From positions 1-15,108 of the forward strand of contig JAJXTB010000063.1 of assembly GCA_021784205.1 (NCBI GenBank): DNA of 15,108 nucleotides, written 5' to 3'. Positions 7,324 through 13,525 of this stretch are shown piece after piece. The position numbers were made by a program, and so were the translations under genes. Under the pieces are notes generated by a model that searched no databases, was not told the DNA's origin, and saw nothing but the letters and a program-made list of their open reading frames with translations. The number at the start of each line of letters is the position of its first letter. The first letter of the stretch is position 1. Source of the stretch: Actinomycetes bacterium. GTDB taxonomy: Bacteria > Actinomycetota > Acidimicrobiia > Acidimicrobiales > RAAP-2.

Positions 7324-7342
7324 GCCGGTGCGTCGCACCGGC
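7324..7342 (+). terminator. Hairpin after etfA
   Basis: GCCGGTGC-GTC-GCACCGGC is a perfect 8-bp stem with a three-base loop, nine bases after the etfA stop and ahead of the MFS promoter. No T-run follows, so it would be an intrinsic terminator without U-tract, or an RNA 3'-end stabiliser. Confidence 0.55.
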
Positions 7343-7362
7343 TCGAACCGACCGCGGCGGCC

Positions 7363-7368
7363 TAGGCT
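7363..7368 (+). promoter_or_regulatory. Leaderless -10 box for the MFS gene
   Basis: TAGGCT ends eight bases before the GTG at 7377, and no Shine-Dalgarno sequence lies between. It follows the etfA hairpin, consistent with a separate transcription unit. Confidence 0.45.
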
Positions 7369-7376
7369 CGCTACTC

Positions 7377-8831
7377 GTGCAATCGGATTACCCCACGCCA
7401 TCGCCCCGACGGCGGTGGATGGTCCTGGTCGTGCTCGGGCTCACGCAGTTGATGGTGGCCCTGGATGCGACCGTGATCAACATCGCCCTGCCACGCGCCC
7501 AGGTGGCCCTGCACTTCAGCGCGGGCGACCGGCAGTGGGCCATCACCGCCTACGCCCTCGCCTTCGGCTCGCTGCTCTTGCTCGGCGGGCGCCTCGGTGA
7601 CCTCTGGGGTCGCCGGACCGCCCTGGTGGTCGGCCTGGTCGGCTTCGCGGTGGCGAGCGCGGTGGGCGGGTTCGCGTCGAACTTCACCGAGCTGGTCGCG
7701 GCGCGCGCCGTCCAGGGGGTCTTCAGCGCCATCCTCGCCCCGGCCGCGCTCGCGGCCCTGACGACGACCTTCACCGACCGCGTCGAACGGGCCCGGGCCT
7801 TCACCATCTACGGCGCGCTCGCCGGCTCGGGCGCGGCGATCGGGCTCATCCTCGGCGGGGCACTGACCCAGTGGGCGTCGTGGCGCTGGAGCCTGTTCAT
7901 CAACGTGGTCTTCGCCGCCGTCGCGCTGGTGGGGGTGCTGACGCTCATCGAGAGCCGGCCGCGCACGAAGCCGACGAGCCTCGACGTGACCGGGGCGGTG
8001 CTCGCGAGCGCCGGGCTCTTCGCGATCGTCTTTGGTCTCGCCCACGCGGTGACCGCGACCTGGGCGAGCACGGTCACGATCGGCAGCCTGGTCGTCGGCG
8101 TCGCGCTGCTCCTCGCCTTTCTCAAGTGGCAACAGCGCAGCGACCACCCCCTGCTCGAGCTGCCGGTGCTCTTCGCGCGCACGCGCGGGGGCTCGATGGT
8201 GGCGCTCTTCATCACGATGATGGGATTCTTCGGGGTCTCGCTGCTGCTCGCCTACTACCTGCAGAACGAGCTCGGCTACTCGCCGCTGCGCACCGGGATC
8301 GCCTTCTTGCCGATGGTGATCGCCCTCGGGCTCTCGGCGATGCTCGCGAGCGCGCGGATCCTCGCCGTGTCGGGGCCGCGGCCGCTGATCCCGGCGGGGA
8401 TGCTGCTCGCGGGGCTGTCGATGGTGCTCTTGACCCGCCTGCCCGTGCGGGGCGACTACTTCGGCACGGTGTTGCCGGGACTCATCCTGCTCGGCCTCGG
8501 TCTCGGGCTGATCTTCGCCCCGGCGACCGCGAGCGCGACGGCGGGCGTCGCCCCGGCGCGCGCCGGCGTGGCCTCGGCGATGGTGAACTCGTCCCAGCAG
8601 ATCGGCGGCTCGGTCGGGACGGCGCTGCTCAACACCATCGCCGTCACCGTCTCGGGCCGCGCCTTCACCCATGGCACAAGCGCGTCGCCCATCGCCCGGG
8701 CGGCCTCGTCGGCCCTGCACGGGTACTCGATCGCGTTCTGGTGGGCCGCGGGGATCTTCTTCGCGGGCTCGCTCTTCACCGCGATCGTGCTCGAGTCGGG
8801 TGCGCCCGAGCTCAGCGCCGACGGCGCCTAG
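7377..8831 (+). CDS. MFS transporter, DHA2 (EmrB/QacA) family
   Basis: A 484-residue membrane protein with about 14 hydrophobic segments, the count typical of drug:H+ antiporter family 2. The diagnostic motif '[11 protein letters not shown]' (29-39) lies in the first segment. Motif A, '[11 protein letters not shown]' (70-80), is in the loop between segments 2 and 3. A motif-C-like '[22 protein letters not shown]' lies in segment 5 and the following loop. It probably exports small hydrophobic compounds or metabolites using the proton gradient; the substrate cannot be predicted. The GTG at 7377 is supported by the -10 box and because the protein reaches its first membrane segment about 13 residues later. 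No TetR- or MarR-type regulator is adjacent. It converges with the SIMPL-domain gene, with nine bases between stops. A short GCGCC-GAC-GGCGC hairpin (8815-8827) overlaps its end. Confidence 0.92.
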   Translation: MQSDYPTPSPRRRWMVLVVLGLTQLMVALDATVINIALPRAQVALHFSAGDRQWAITAYALAFGSLLLLGGRLGDLWGRRTALVVGLVGFAVASAVGGFASNFTELVAARAVQGVFSAILAPAALAALTTTFTDRVERARAFTIYGALAGSGAAIGLILGGALTQWASWRWSLFINVVFAAVALVGVLTLIESRPRTKPTSLDVTGAVLASAGLFAIVFGLAHAVTATWASTVTIGSLVVGVALLLAFLKWQQRSDHPLLELPVLFARTRGGSMVALFITMMGFFGVSLLLAYYLQNELGYSPLRTGIAFLPMVIALGLSAMLASARILAVSGPRPLIPAGMLLAGLSMVLLTRLPVRGDYFGTVLPGLILLGLGLGLIFAPATASATAGVAPARAGVASAMVNSSQQIGGSVGTALLNTIAVTVSGRAFTHGTSASPIARAASSALHGYSIAFWWAAGIFFAGSLFTAIVLESGAPELSADGA

Positions 8832-8840
8832 CGCGTAGGG

Positions 8841-9563
8841 TCAGCGCAGCGCATAGGTGACCCGTACGGTCACCGAGACCGACTGGGTCCCTGGCTGCAC
8901 GGGCAGGGCCGCGGACTTCGCGGCGGCGAAGGTAAAGGGGCCGGGCTCGACGAAGGGCTGGTTCACCTCGTTGTCGACGATGTGGGTGACCGCGCCGAGG
9001 GACGTCGAGGCGGCGCTCGCCAGCTGGGCGGCGGCCCGGTGGGCGTCGGCCATGGCCTTGGCGCGAGCCCGCGCGAGCACGGTCGACTGGTTGGTGATCG
9101 AGTAGGTGATGCCCGAGAGCTGGGCGCTGTTGCCGGCCGCGGCGAGCGCGGCCCCGAGCAGCGCGCCGGCGCGCGCGACGTGGTGGCTGGTCACGGTGAG
9201 CTCGTCGTAGACCTGGTAGCCCGTGACCTGGCCGTGGGCGTTGGTGACGTTGGACACGCTGAGCCCCGACGTGGCAAGTCCCGACCGCGGCACGCCGGCC
9301 GCGAGCAGGGCCGACTCGACCGCGCGCGTGCGCGCGTTGTTCGCGGCGAGCGATTCGGCCGTGGAGGCCTTGGTCGTCGTGACCCCGATGGTGAAGGCGA
9401 CCGTGTCGGGCACGCCCGAGGCGCTCGCCGAGCCGCTCACCTCGATGGTGCCCGCGCGGTGCGCGCGGCCAGCGGCGTAGCCGGCGCCGAGCAGCGCCGC
9501 GACGACGAGGATCGTGACGAGGGTGGTGACGGCGACGCGGACACTGCGACCGGTGCTAGACAT
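8841..9563 (-). CDS. SIMPL-domain (DUF541) protein, membrane-anchored
   Basis: A 240-residue protein with a short basic N-terminus and one hydrophobic segment (about 9-31), acting as a signal anchor or uncleaved signal. An extracytoplasmic SIMPL domain follows: 'GTIEVSGSASASGVPDTVAFTIGV' (split over 38-61), 'NNARTRAVESALLAAGV', 'YQVYDELTVT', and a repeat-like C-terminal half with 'ARAKAMADAHRAAAQLASA'. The SIMPL/DUF541 family is widespread in cell envelopes, but its biochemical role is not settled. The ATG at 9563 has an AAGGGA Shine-Dalgarno. It is 80 bases downstream of the SCO1664-family gene on the same strand, with a hairpin between them, so it may be transcribed separately. Confidence 0.85.
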   Translation of the reverse strand: MSSTGRSVRVAVTTLVTILVVAALLGAGYAAGRAHRAGTIEVSGSASASGVPDTVAFTIGVTTTKASTAESLAANNARTRAVESALLAAGVPRSGLATSGLSVSNVTNAHGQVTGYQVYDELTVTSHHVARAGALLGAALAAAGNSAQLSGITYSITNQSTVLARARAKAMADAHRAAAQLASAASTSLGAVTHIVDNEVNQPFVEPGPFTFAAAKSAALPVQPGTQSVSVTVRVTYALR

Positions 9564-9611
9564 CGGACTTCCCTTCTCTCACCAGGTGCTGTCCAGCCGG
9601 GTCGGTTTCTA

Positions 9612-9629
9612 ACCCGTCGCGTGACGGGT
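9612..9629 (-). terminator. Hairpin at the end of the FrhB-like to SCO1664 operon
   Basis: ACCCGTC-GCGT-GACGGGT is a perfect 7-bp stem with a four-base loop, 15 bases past the stop of the SCO1664-family gene and before the SIMPL gene. No T-run follows on the minus strand, so termination would be U-tract-independent or partial. Confidence 0.5.
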
Positions 9630-9643
9630 GAACGAGCGAGCCG

Positions 9644-10351
9644 TCAGATCAGCGGCCAGGGATAGGGCGGCCAGTCGCGGTCCTCGTCGGGGGTGGGGTA
9701 GCGGCTCGACTCGACAAGCGCGCTCGCCCGGTTGAGCGCGAGGGCGACCTCGTGGGGCGCGAGCCACGGGCGAAGGGCTGCGCCGTCGCCGCGGGCGAAG
9801 CGCTCGATGCGCTCGAGCAGCGCCCCGTCGACCCGCAGCCCGGCGTACTCCCAGACCACGGTGCGCAGTTTGTCCTCCTCGTGGAAGCACAGCCCGTTGT
9901 CGATCGCCCAGCACCGAGTTCCGTCGTAGAGGACGTGGCCGGCCTTGCGGTCGGCGTTGTTCGCGACGACGTCAAAGGCCGCGAGGGTCGCGAACCACTC
10001 GTCGAACTCGGGACGCTCGCGCAGCGTGAAGTAGTGGTCGTCACTCGCGTCCTCGACCCACCACTGCAGCGAGCCGGGCCCGAAGGGCGCGTCGTCGCGC
10101 GCGACGGTCGTGGGCACGAGGTCGGTCGCGAGCGCCGCGTCGAGCTCGGAGGCGGCGACCTCGCGGCGCCAGAGGCCGTCGGGGAAGTCCCAGAGCGGCC
10201 GCTCGCCGGCCTCGGCCTTGTAGCAGGCGTGCGCCTGGTCGGCGCCGAGGCGAAGCGTCACCAGCAGCGCCTGGTTGGAGGAACCGGTGACGCGGCCCTC
10301 GACGGTGATGTCTCCGTGCACGAGGAGCTCGCGCTGCTCGGCGCGTTGCAC
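9644..10351 (-). CDS. SCO1664-family protein, PI3/4-kinase-like fold (TIGR03843 type)
   Basis: A 235-residue protein of an actinobacterial family remotely related to phosphatidylinositol 3/4-kinases. Visible kinase-like features are a glycine/serine-containing loop 'GRVTGSSNQALLV' (19-31), a lysine in 'YKAEAGERPLWDFPDGLWRRE' (K45, split 44-64), a catalytic-loop-like 'VVANNADRKAGHVL' (128-141; D134, N131) and a metal-binding 'AIDNGLCFH' (D151). Substrate and activity are unknown. The start is taken as GTG at 10351, two bases after the DUF3090 stop. The frame stays open further upstream, but that part only overlaps DUF3090. It is the last gene of a four-gene overlapping operon. The same trio of families is neighbours in mycobacteria and streptomycetes, as I recall, so a shared pathway is likely. 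Confidence 0.82.
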   Translation of the reverse strand: MQRAEQRELLVHGDITVEGRVTGSSNQALLVTLRLGADQAHACYKAEAGERPLWDFPDGLWRREVAASELDAALATDLVPTTVARDDAPFGPGSLQWWVEDASDDHYFTLRERPEFDEWFATLAAFDVVANNADRKAGHVLYDGTRCWAIDNGLCFHEEDKLRTVVWEYAGLRVDGALLERIERFARGDGAALRPWLAPHEVALALNRASALVESSRYPTPDEDRDWPPYPWPLI

Positions 10352-10353
10352 GG

Positions 10354-10833
10354 CTAGACGATTGGCGCGCGGTGCCCGTTGGTGCGCGGGCAGTCGTGGC
10401 CTCGCGGGTCGAGGGGTCCGCCACAGAGCGGGCACGCTGGGCGCCCGGCCTCGACGAGTCGGGTGACGGCGATGGCGAGCGCGCCCGCCCACTCCTTGGT
10501 CAGGGTCAGCTCGAGGGTGTCCTCGCCCTCGCGCGACTCGACCGAGACGGTGATGGTGTCGGTGTCCTCGTCGACCGAGACGGTGATGTCACCGGCCTCG
10601 AAGTCCGACTCGAGCTCGTCCTCGAGGGACAGGTCGTCGGGCAGGTGTCCGGGACGGCCGAGGGTGTGCAGGACCTGGGCGATCCACTCGGCGAGCGCGG
10701 CGAGCTGCTGCTTCTCGCACTTGACGACGATGAGACGCCGACCCTGGCGCGCCTGGAGCAGGAACCGCCGCTGGCCCACCTCGCCGTGGGCGCCGACCAT
10801 GACCCGGTCGGGTGCGTCAAAGACGTAGTTCAT
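10354..10833 (-). CDS. DUF3090 family protein (TIGR03847 type)
   Basis: A 159-residue cytosolic protein. The N-terminal part, 'MNYVFDAPDRVMVGAHGEVGQRRFLLQA', is split over residues 1-28 and is characteristic of DUF3090. A very acidic middle (about 66-105) follows, then a C-terminal zinc-knuckle-like segment: 'CPLCGGPLDPRGHDCPRTNGH', with C134, C137, H146, C148 and H153 as candidate ligands. Function is unknown. The ATG overlaps the stop of the phosphatase gene (ATGA), and its own stop is two bases before the next start, so translation of the three is coupled. Confidence 0.88.
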   Translation of the reverse strand: MNYVFDAPDRVMVGAHGEVGQRRFLLQARQGRRLIVVKCEKQQLAALAEWIAQVLHTLGRPGHLPDDLSLEDELESDFEAGDITVSVDEDTDTITVSVESREGEDTLELTLTKEWAGALAIAVTRLVEAGRPACPLCGGPLDPRGHDCPRTNGHRAPIV

Positions 10834-11462
10834 CGGCCGAGCACCTCGGTGATCGAGCCGGTGCTGTTCACACAGAGCACCACGGGCACCTCGCCGAGGG
10901 CGATTGCGCTGACCGAGCAGGTCGAGATCATCGTGCGCTGGAAGAGGTCGAGCGGCACGCCTTGGGCGAAGGTGACCGCCGCCTTGATGGGGTCGGCGTG
11001 GCTGACGAGCACGATGGTCTCGCCGGGGTGCACCGTGGCCAGGCGCTCGATCGTCGACCAGACCCGGTGCTGCATCCCGGCGAAGGACTCCCCGCCGGGG
11101 AAGGTGAAGGTGCTCGGGGCGTGCTGGACGGCGCGCCACGCGCGGGTCCGGCGCAGGCGTGACAGCGACTGGCCGGTCCAGTCGCCGAAGTCGCACTCGA
11201 GCAGGCCGCGATCGGCGCGAGCGCGAAGCCCGAGCGCGCGCGCGATCGGCGCGGCGGTCTCACGGGCGCGCTCGAGGGGCGAGCAGTAGAGCGCGCTCGG
11301 CGCGGTGGCGAGCTCGGCGAGGCGCTCGCCGACGCGCTCGGCCTGGGCCCGGCCGCGCTCGGAGAGGTGCAGGCCCGGCGCCCGACCGGGCAGCACCGAG
11401 CCGGTGGTCGGTGTCTGGCCGTGGCGCACGAGCAGGACCCTGGTAGCGGCGAGACGCGTCAC
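10830..11462 (-). CDS. Histidine phosphatase family protein (MSMEG_4193 / TIGR03848 type)
   Basis: A 210-residue member of the phosphoglycerate-mutase-like superfamily, which works through a phosphohistidine. Catalytic residues are present: 'LLVRHG' (R13, H14), 'SPLERARETA' (R65), 'LLECDFGDWTG' (acid E89 or E-like position) and 'LVSHADPIK' (second His H155). In the MSMEG_4193 family it is a predicted phosphomutase or phosphatase of unknown substrate. The start is the GTG at 11462, whose GTGA overlaps the stop of the FrhB-like gene. A much longer open frame runs upstream but is only the antiparallel-free shadow of that gene. It belongs with DUF3090 and SCO1664-family genes, a set that is conserved together across actinomycetes. 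Confidence 0.87.
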   Translation of the reverse strand: MTRLAATRVLLVRHGQTPTTGSVLPGRAPGLHLSERGRAQAERVGERLAELATAPSALYCSPLERARETAAPIARALGLRARADRGLLECDFGDWTGQSLSRLRRTRAWRAVQHAPSTFTFPGGESFAGMQHRVWSTIERLATVHPGETIVLVSHADPIKAAVTFAQGVPLDLFQRTMISTCSVSAIALGEVPVVLCVNSTGSITEVLGR

Positions 11463-12574
11463 GGGCGGCGCAGTGGGATCAGTCGTGGCTTCGGGTCGGC
11501 CGACTCGGGCCAACGCCGGCGTGACACCTGGGCGAGCTTGTGCAACAGCGCGACTGCGCCGGGGTCGTCGTCGCCGGGGCGCACCTCGATGCGGCCACCG
11601 TCGATGAGGCCCTGGAGGAGCATGCGACCGAGCTCGGTGCGCACGATGAGCAGCGTCCAGTCCCCGAAGGCGCCGATGCCGCCCGCCGAGATGTCGGCGT
11701 GCTCGGCGGCGAAGTCGGGGCACTGCTGGCAGCCCTCGCGGGTGAACGCGTGGGCCTCCTTCAGGGGCACCTCGTGCATCGCGCCGTCGCGGGTCCAGAT
11801 CTGAAAGACGCCCTTGATGTTCATCTTGACGATGTCCTCGCGCGCGAGCCCGTAGCGGGCTTCGAAGAGCTCGTCGAAGATGCGGTCGTCGAAGGTCTTC
11901 GAGCAGAGCAGGCCAATCGTGAGACTCAGCCGTCGCGCGATCTTGCCGGCCTTTCGCACCTGCATCGCGCCCGGGGCCGAGGCCATGCAACCCATGCCGA
12001 CCAGCGCGACGCGCTCGGCGCCGGCAGCGACGGCCTCGGGGTAGGCGAGGAGGTTGGCGCTGTAGGTGTAGCGCGATCCCGCGCTCGCGAGCACCTCGTC
12101 GCGCGTTCTCGCCACCGCCGGCTCGGCCCGCCAGGTGCCCTCGCCGGTGGCACTCACGAGCGCGGCGTCGATGAGGTCGTGCTCGAGGGCGTAGAGCAGG
12201 ATGGCTGACACCACGCCGCCGTCCTGTGCCGTGCCGGCCACCTCGGGGTCGAGGGCCCGGGCGAGCACCACGTCGCCGACGCCGTAGACCTCGTCCTCGG
12301 TGCGCTCGCGCCCGACCCGGTGCACGTCGATCTCGGCCTCCCAGGACCGGAAGCGCGGGCAGGCGCGGGTGCACATCGTGCAGCCCTTGATCCCGTGGGT
12401 GCAGTCCTCGCGGCCGCCGTCGATGTCGAGGTGCCAGGGCTTGTAGTGACCGTCCTGGTCGTCGTAGTCGAGCACGTCGTGGGGACAGGCGACGACGCAG
12501 GCCGCGCAGCCCGTGCACAGTCCCGAGGTCACGACCTCGCTGAAGAGTTCGCGCCATTGGGGCTTGTCGACCAT
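11459..12574 (-). CDS. Coenzyme F420 hydrogenase/dehydrogenase beta-subunit (FrhB)-like oxidoreductase
   Basis: A 371-residue iron-sulfur flavoprotein of the FrhB/FpoF/FdhB family. These proteins carry FAD and transfer electrons between iron-sulfur clusters and the deazaflavin F420 or another acceptor. A ferredoxin-like N-terminus has C20-x2-C23-x2-C26-x3-C30-P and a second set C58, C65-x2-C68-x3-C72-P, enough for two [4Fe-4S] clusters. The FrhB core shows 'QDGGVVSAILLYALE', 'ALVGMGCMASAPG', 'GLLCSKTF', 'NIKGVFQI' and 'CQQCPDFAAEHADISAGG'. The gene heads an overlapping operon with a phosphomutase-like gene, DUF3090 and an SCO1664-family gene. The ATG at 12574 has TAGCAT six bases upstream and no Shine-Dalgarno, so it is probably leaderless. 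No hydrogenase or formate dehydrogenase partner is present, so its electron donor is unknown. Confidence 0.85.
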   Translation of the reverse strand: MVDKPQWRELFSEVVTSGLCTGCAACVVACPHDVLDYDDQDGHYKPWHLDIDGGREDCTHGIKGCTMCTRACPRFRSWEAEIDVHRVGRERTEDEVYGVGDVVLARALDPEVAGTAQDGGVVSAILLYALEHDLIDAALVSATGEGTWRAEPAVARTRDEVLASAGSRYTYSANLLAYPEAVAAGAERVALVGMGCMASAPGAMQVRKAGKIARRLSLTIGLLCSKTFDDRIFDELFEARYGLAREDIVKMNIKGVFQIWTRDGAMHEVPLKEAHAFTREGCQQCPDFAAEHADISAGGIGAFGDWTLLIVRTELGRMLLQGLIDGGRIEVRPGDDDPGAVALLHKLAQVSRRRWPESADPKPRLIPLRRP

Positions 12575-12580
12575 CCACTC

Positions 12581-12586
12581 ATGCTA
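12581..12586 (-). promoter_or_regulatory. Leaderless -10 box for the FrhB-like operon
   Basis: Read on the minus strand, TAGCAT is followed by six bases and then the ATG at 12574. No ribosome binding site is seen. It shares a 47-base gap with the divergent fpg promoter, so the two polymerase footprints must collide. Confidence 0.5.
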
Positions 12587-12609
12587 GTGAGGCGCACCTT
12601 TGCACCCGC

Positions 12610-12615
12610 TACCCT
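12610..12615 (+). promoter_or_regulatory. Leaderless -10 box for the Fpg/Nei gene
   Basis: TACCCT is followed by six bases and the GTG at 12622, with no Shine-Dalgarno sequence. It is only 24 bases from the opposite-strand -10 box of the FrhB-like operon. Confidence 0.45.
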
Positions 12616-12621
12616 GACGCG

Positions 12622-13404
12622 GTGCCCGAAGTGCTGGAGATCGAGTCCTACCGTCAGCTCGCCGAGCGCGTCGTGGGCGCCACGATCGTGCGCGGCTGGG
12701 CCGACGCCTACGCCGCGAAGAAGCTCGCCACGCCCGGCGCGTGGGCGCGCGCGGTGCGCGGGCTCACCATCACCGACACCACCCGGCGGGGCAAGCTGCT
12801 CGTGCTTCGCACCGACGGCGTGACCCTCGGGCTGCGCTTCGGGATGACCGGCGTGCTGCTGCTCGACGGTGACGCCGGGATCGAGGGGCTCTTCTACGGC
12901 CCTCACGACTTTCGCGCCGCGTGGGTGCGCGCGGGCCTCGAGTTCGCCGACGGCCGCCGACTCGTCGTGCACGACCCGCGGCGCCTGGCGCGCGTGGAGC
13001 TCGACCCCGACCTCGACGAGCTCGGGGCCGACGCGCTGTCGATGACCCGGCCGGCCCTCGAGGCCGCGCTCGTCTCGCGCGGTGAGGGACCGGCGATCAA
13101 GGCGCGCCTGCTCGACCAGTCGCGCATCGCCGGGGTGGGCAACCTGCTGGCTGACGAGATGCTCTTTCGCGCCGGCATCGACCCGCGCACGCCCGTGGGG
13201 CGCCTGGTTCCGACCCAGCGAGCGGCGCTCTATCGCGCCTTCACCCAGACGATGCGCACCCTTGGCAAGCGCGGCGGATCGCACACGGGTGACCACATGG
13301 AAGCACGGTTCCCCGGCGGGCTCTGCCCGCGCGACGGGGCGGCGATGCGCATCGACACCGTCGGCGGGCGCACGACCTACTGGTGCAGCCAGCACCAGTC
13401 CTAG
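12622..13404 (+). CDS. Fpg/Nei family DNA glycosylase/AP lyase
   Basis: A 260-residue base-excision repair enzyme that removes oxidised bases and cuts the strand by beta/delta elimination. After Met removal the chain begins Pro-Glu ('MPEVLEIE'), the catalytic N-terminal proline and glutamate. K58 in 'RRGKLLVL', the intercalating M75 in 'RFGMTGVL', and 'DPRRLARVEL' (118-127) match Fpg/Nei. The helix-two-turn-helix is 'SRIAGVGNLLADEMLF' (N174). The C-terminal zinc finger is unusual: 'CPRD' (C235, D238) replaces the normal C-x2-C and 'CSQH' (C255, H258) the second C-x2-C, while the DNA-contacting R250 in 'GGRTTYWC' is kept. Whether it prefers 8-oxoguanine/FapyG (Fpg) or oxidised pyrimidines (Nei) cannot be told. 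The GTG at 12622 is fixed by the need for Pro at position 2. It is divergent from the FrhB-like operon. Confidence 0.9.
   Translation: MPEVLEIESYRQLAERVVGATIVRGWADAYAAKKLATPGAWARAVRGLTITDTTRRGKLLVLRTDGVTLGLRFGMTGVLLLDGDAGIEGLFYGPHDFRAAWVRAGLEFADGRRLVVHDPRRLARVELDPDLDELGADALSMTRPALEAALVSRGEGPAIKARLLDQSRIAGVGNLLADEMLFRAGIDPRTPVGRLVPTQRAALYRAFTQTMRTLGKRGGSHTGDHMEARFPGGLCPRDGAAMRIDTVGGRTTYWCSQHQS
13379..13399 (+). terminator. Hairpin within the last codons of the Fpg/Nei gene
   Basis: ACTGGTGC-AGCCA-GCACCAGT is a perfect 8-bp stem with a five-base loop, ending three bases before the stop triplet. It encodes the final zinc-finger residues and could also serve as a terminator or mRNA 3'-end structure. 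There is no following T-run. Confidence 0.35.
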
Positions 13405-13454
13405 CGCCGGTGCCCTTCGCCACGCCGGTGCGAACCTCGCCGGGGGCGTACGCT
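13405..13454 (+). promoter_or_regulatory. Putative tpl control region: direct repeats and -10 box
   Basis: The nine bases CGCCGGTGC occur at 13405-13413 and again at 13423-13431, exactly 18 bases apart. A -10-like TACGCT follows at 13449-13454, so the second repeat occupies the -35 position. GGGGAGG at 13514-13520 is the ribosome binding site of tpl, giving a leader of about 65 bases. The arrangement could be a regulator site, but the repeat is short and GC-rich and could be chance. Confidence 0.3.
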
Positions 13455-13525
13455 CCCCAGTAGGTAATGCAGAGCGTCAACGAGGCCGCGACTGGGTGGG
13501 TCTCACGGCGCGTGGGGAGGCCAGG

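Noticed and set aside
7371..8720. 449-codon antisense frame over the MFS gene
   Set aside because: It is Arg/Glu/Gly/His-rich with no domain, and the sense frame has clear membrane segments and MFS motifs.
10830..12578. A 582-codon frame that would fuse an N-terminal region to the histidine phosphatase
   Set aside because: Its first two thirds only re-read the FrhB-like gene in another frame and are arginine-rich. The GTGA overlap at 11462 gives a normal-length 210-residue phosphatase.
7321..13432. The 12-mer CACGCCGGTGCG found both after etfA (7321-7332) and before tpl (13421-13432)
   Set aside because: Only two copies were seen, only one sits in a hairpin, and a GC-rich 12-mer recurring in 15 kb at about 70% G+C is not compelling.
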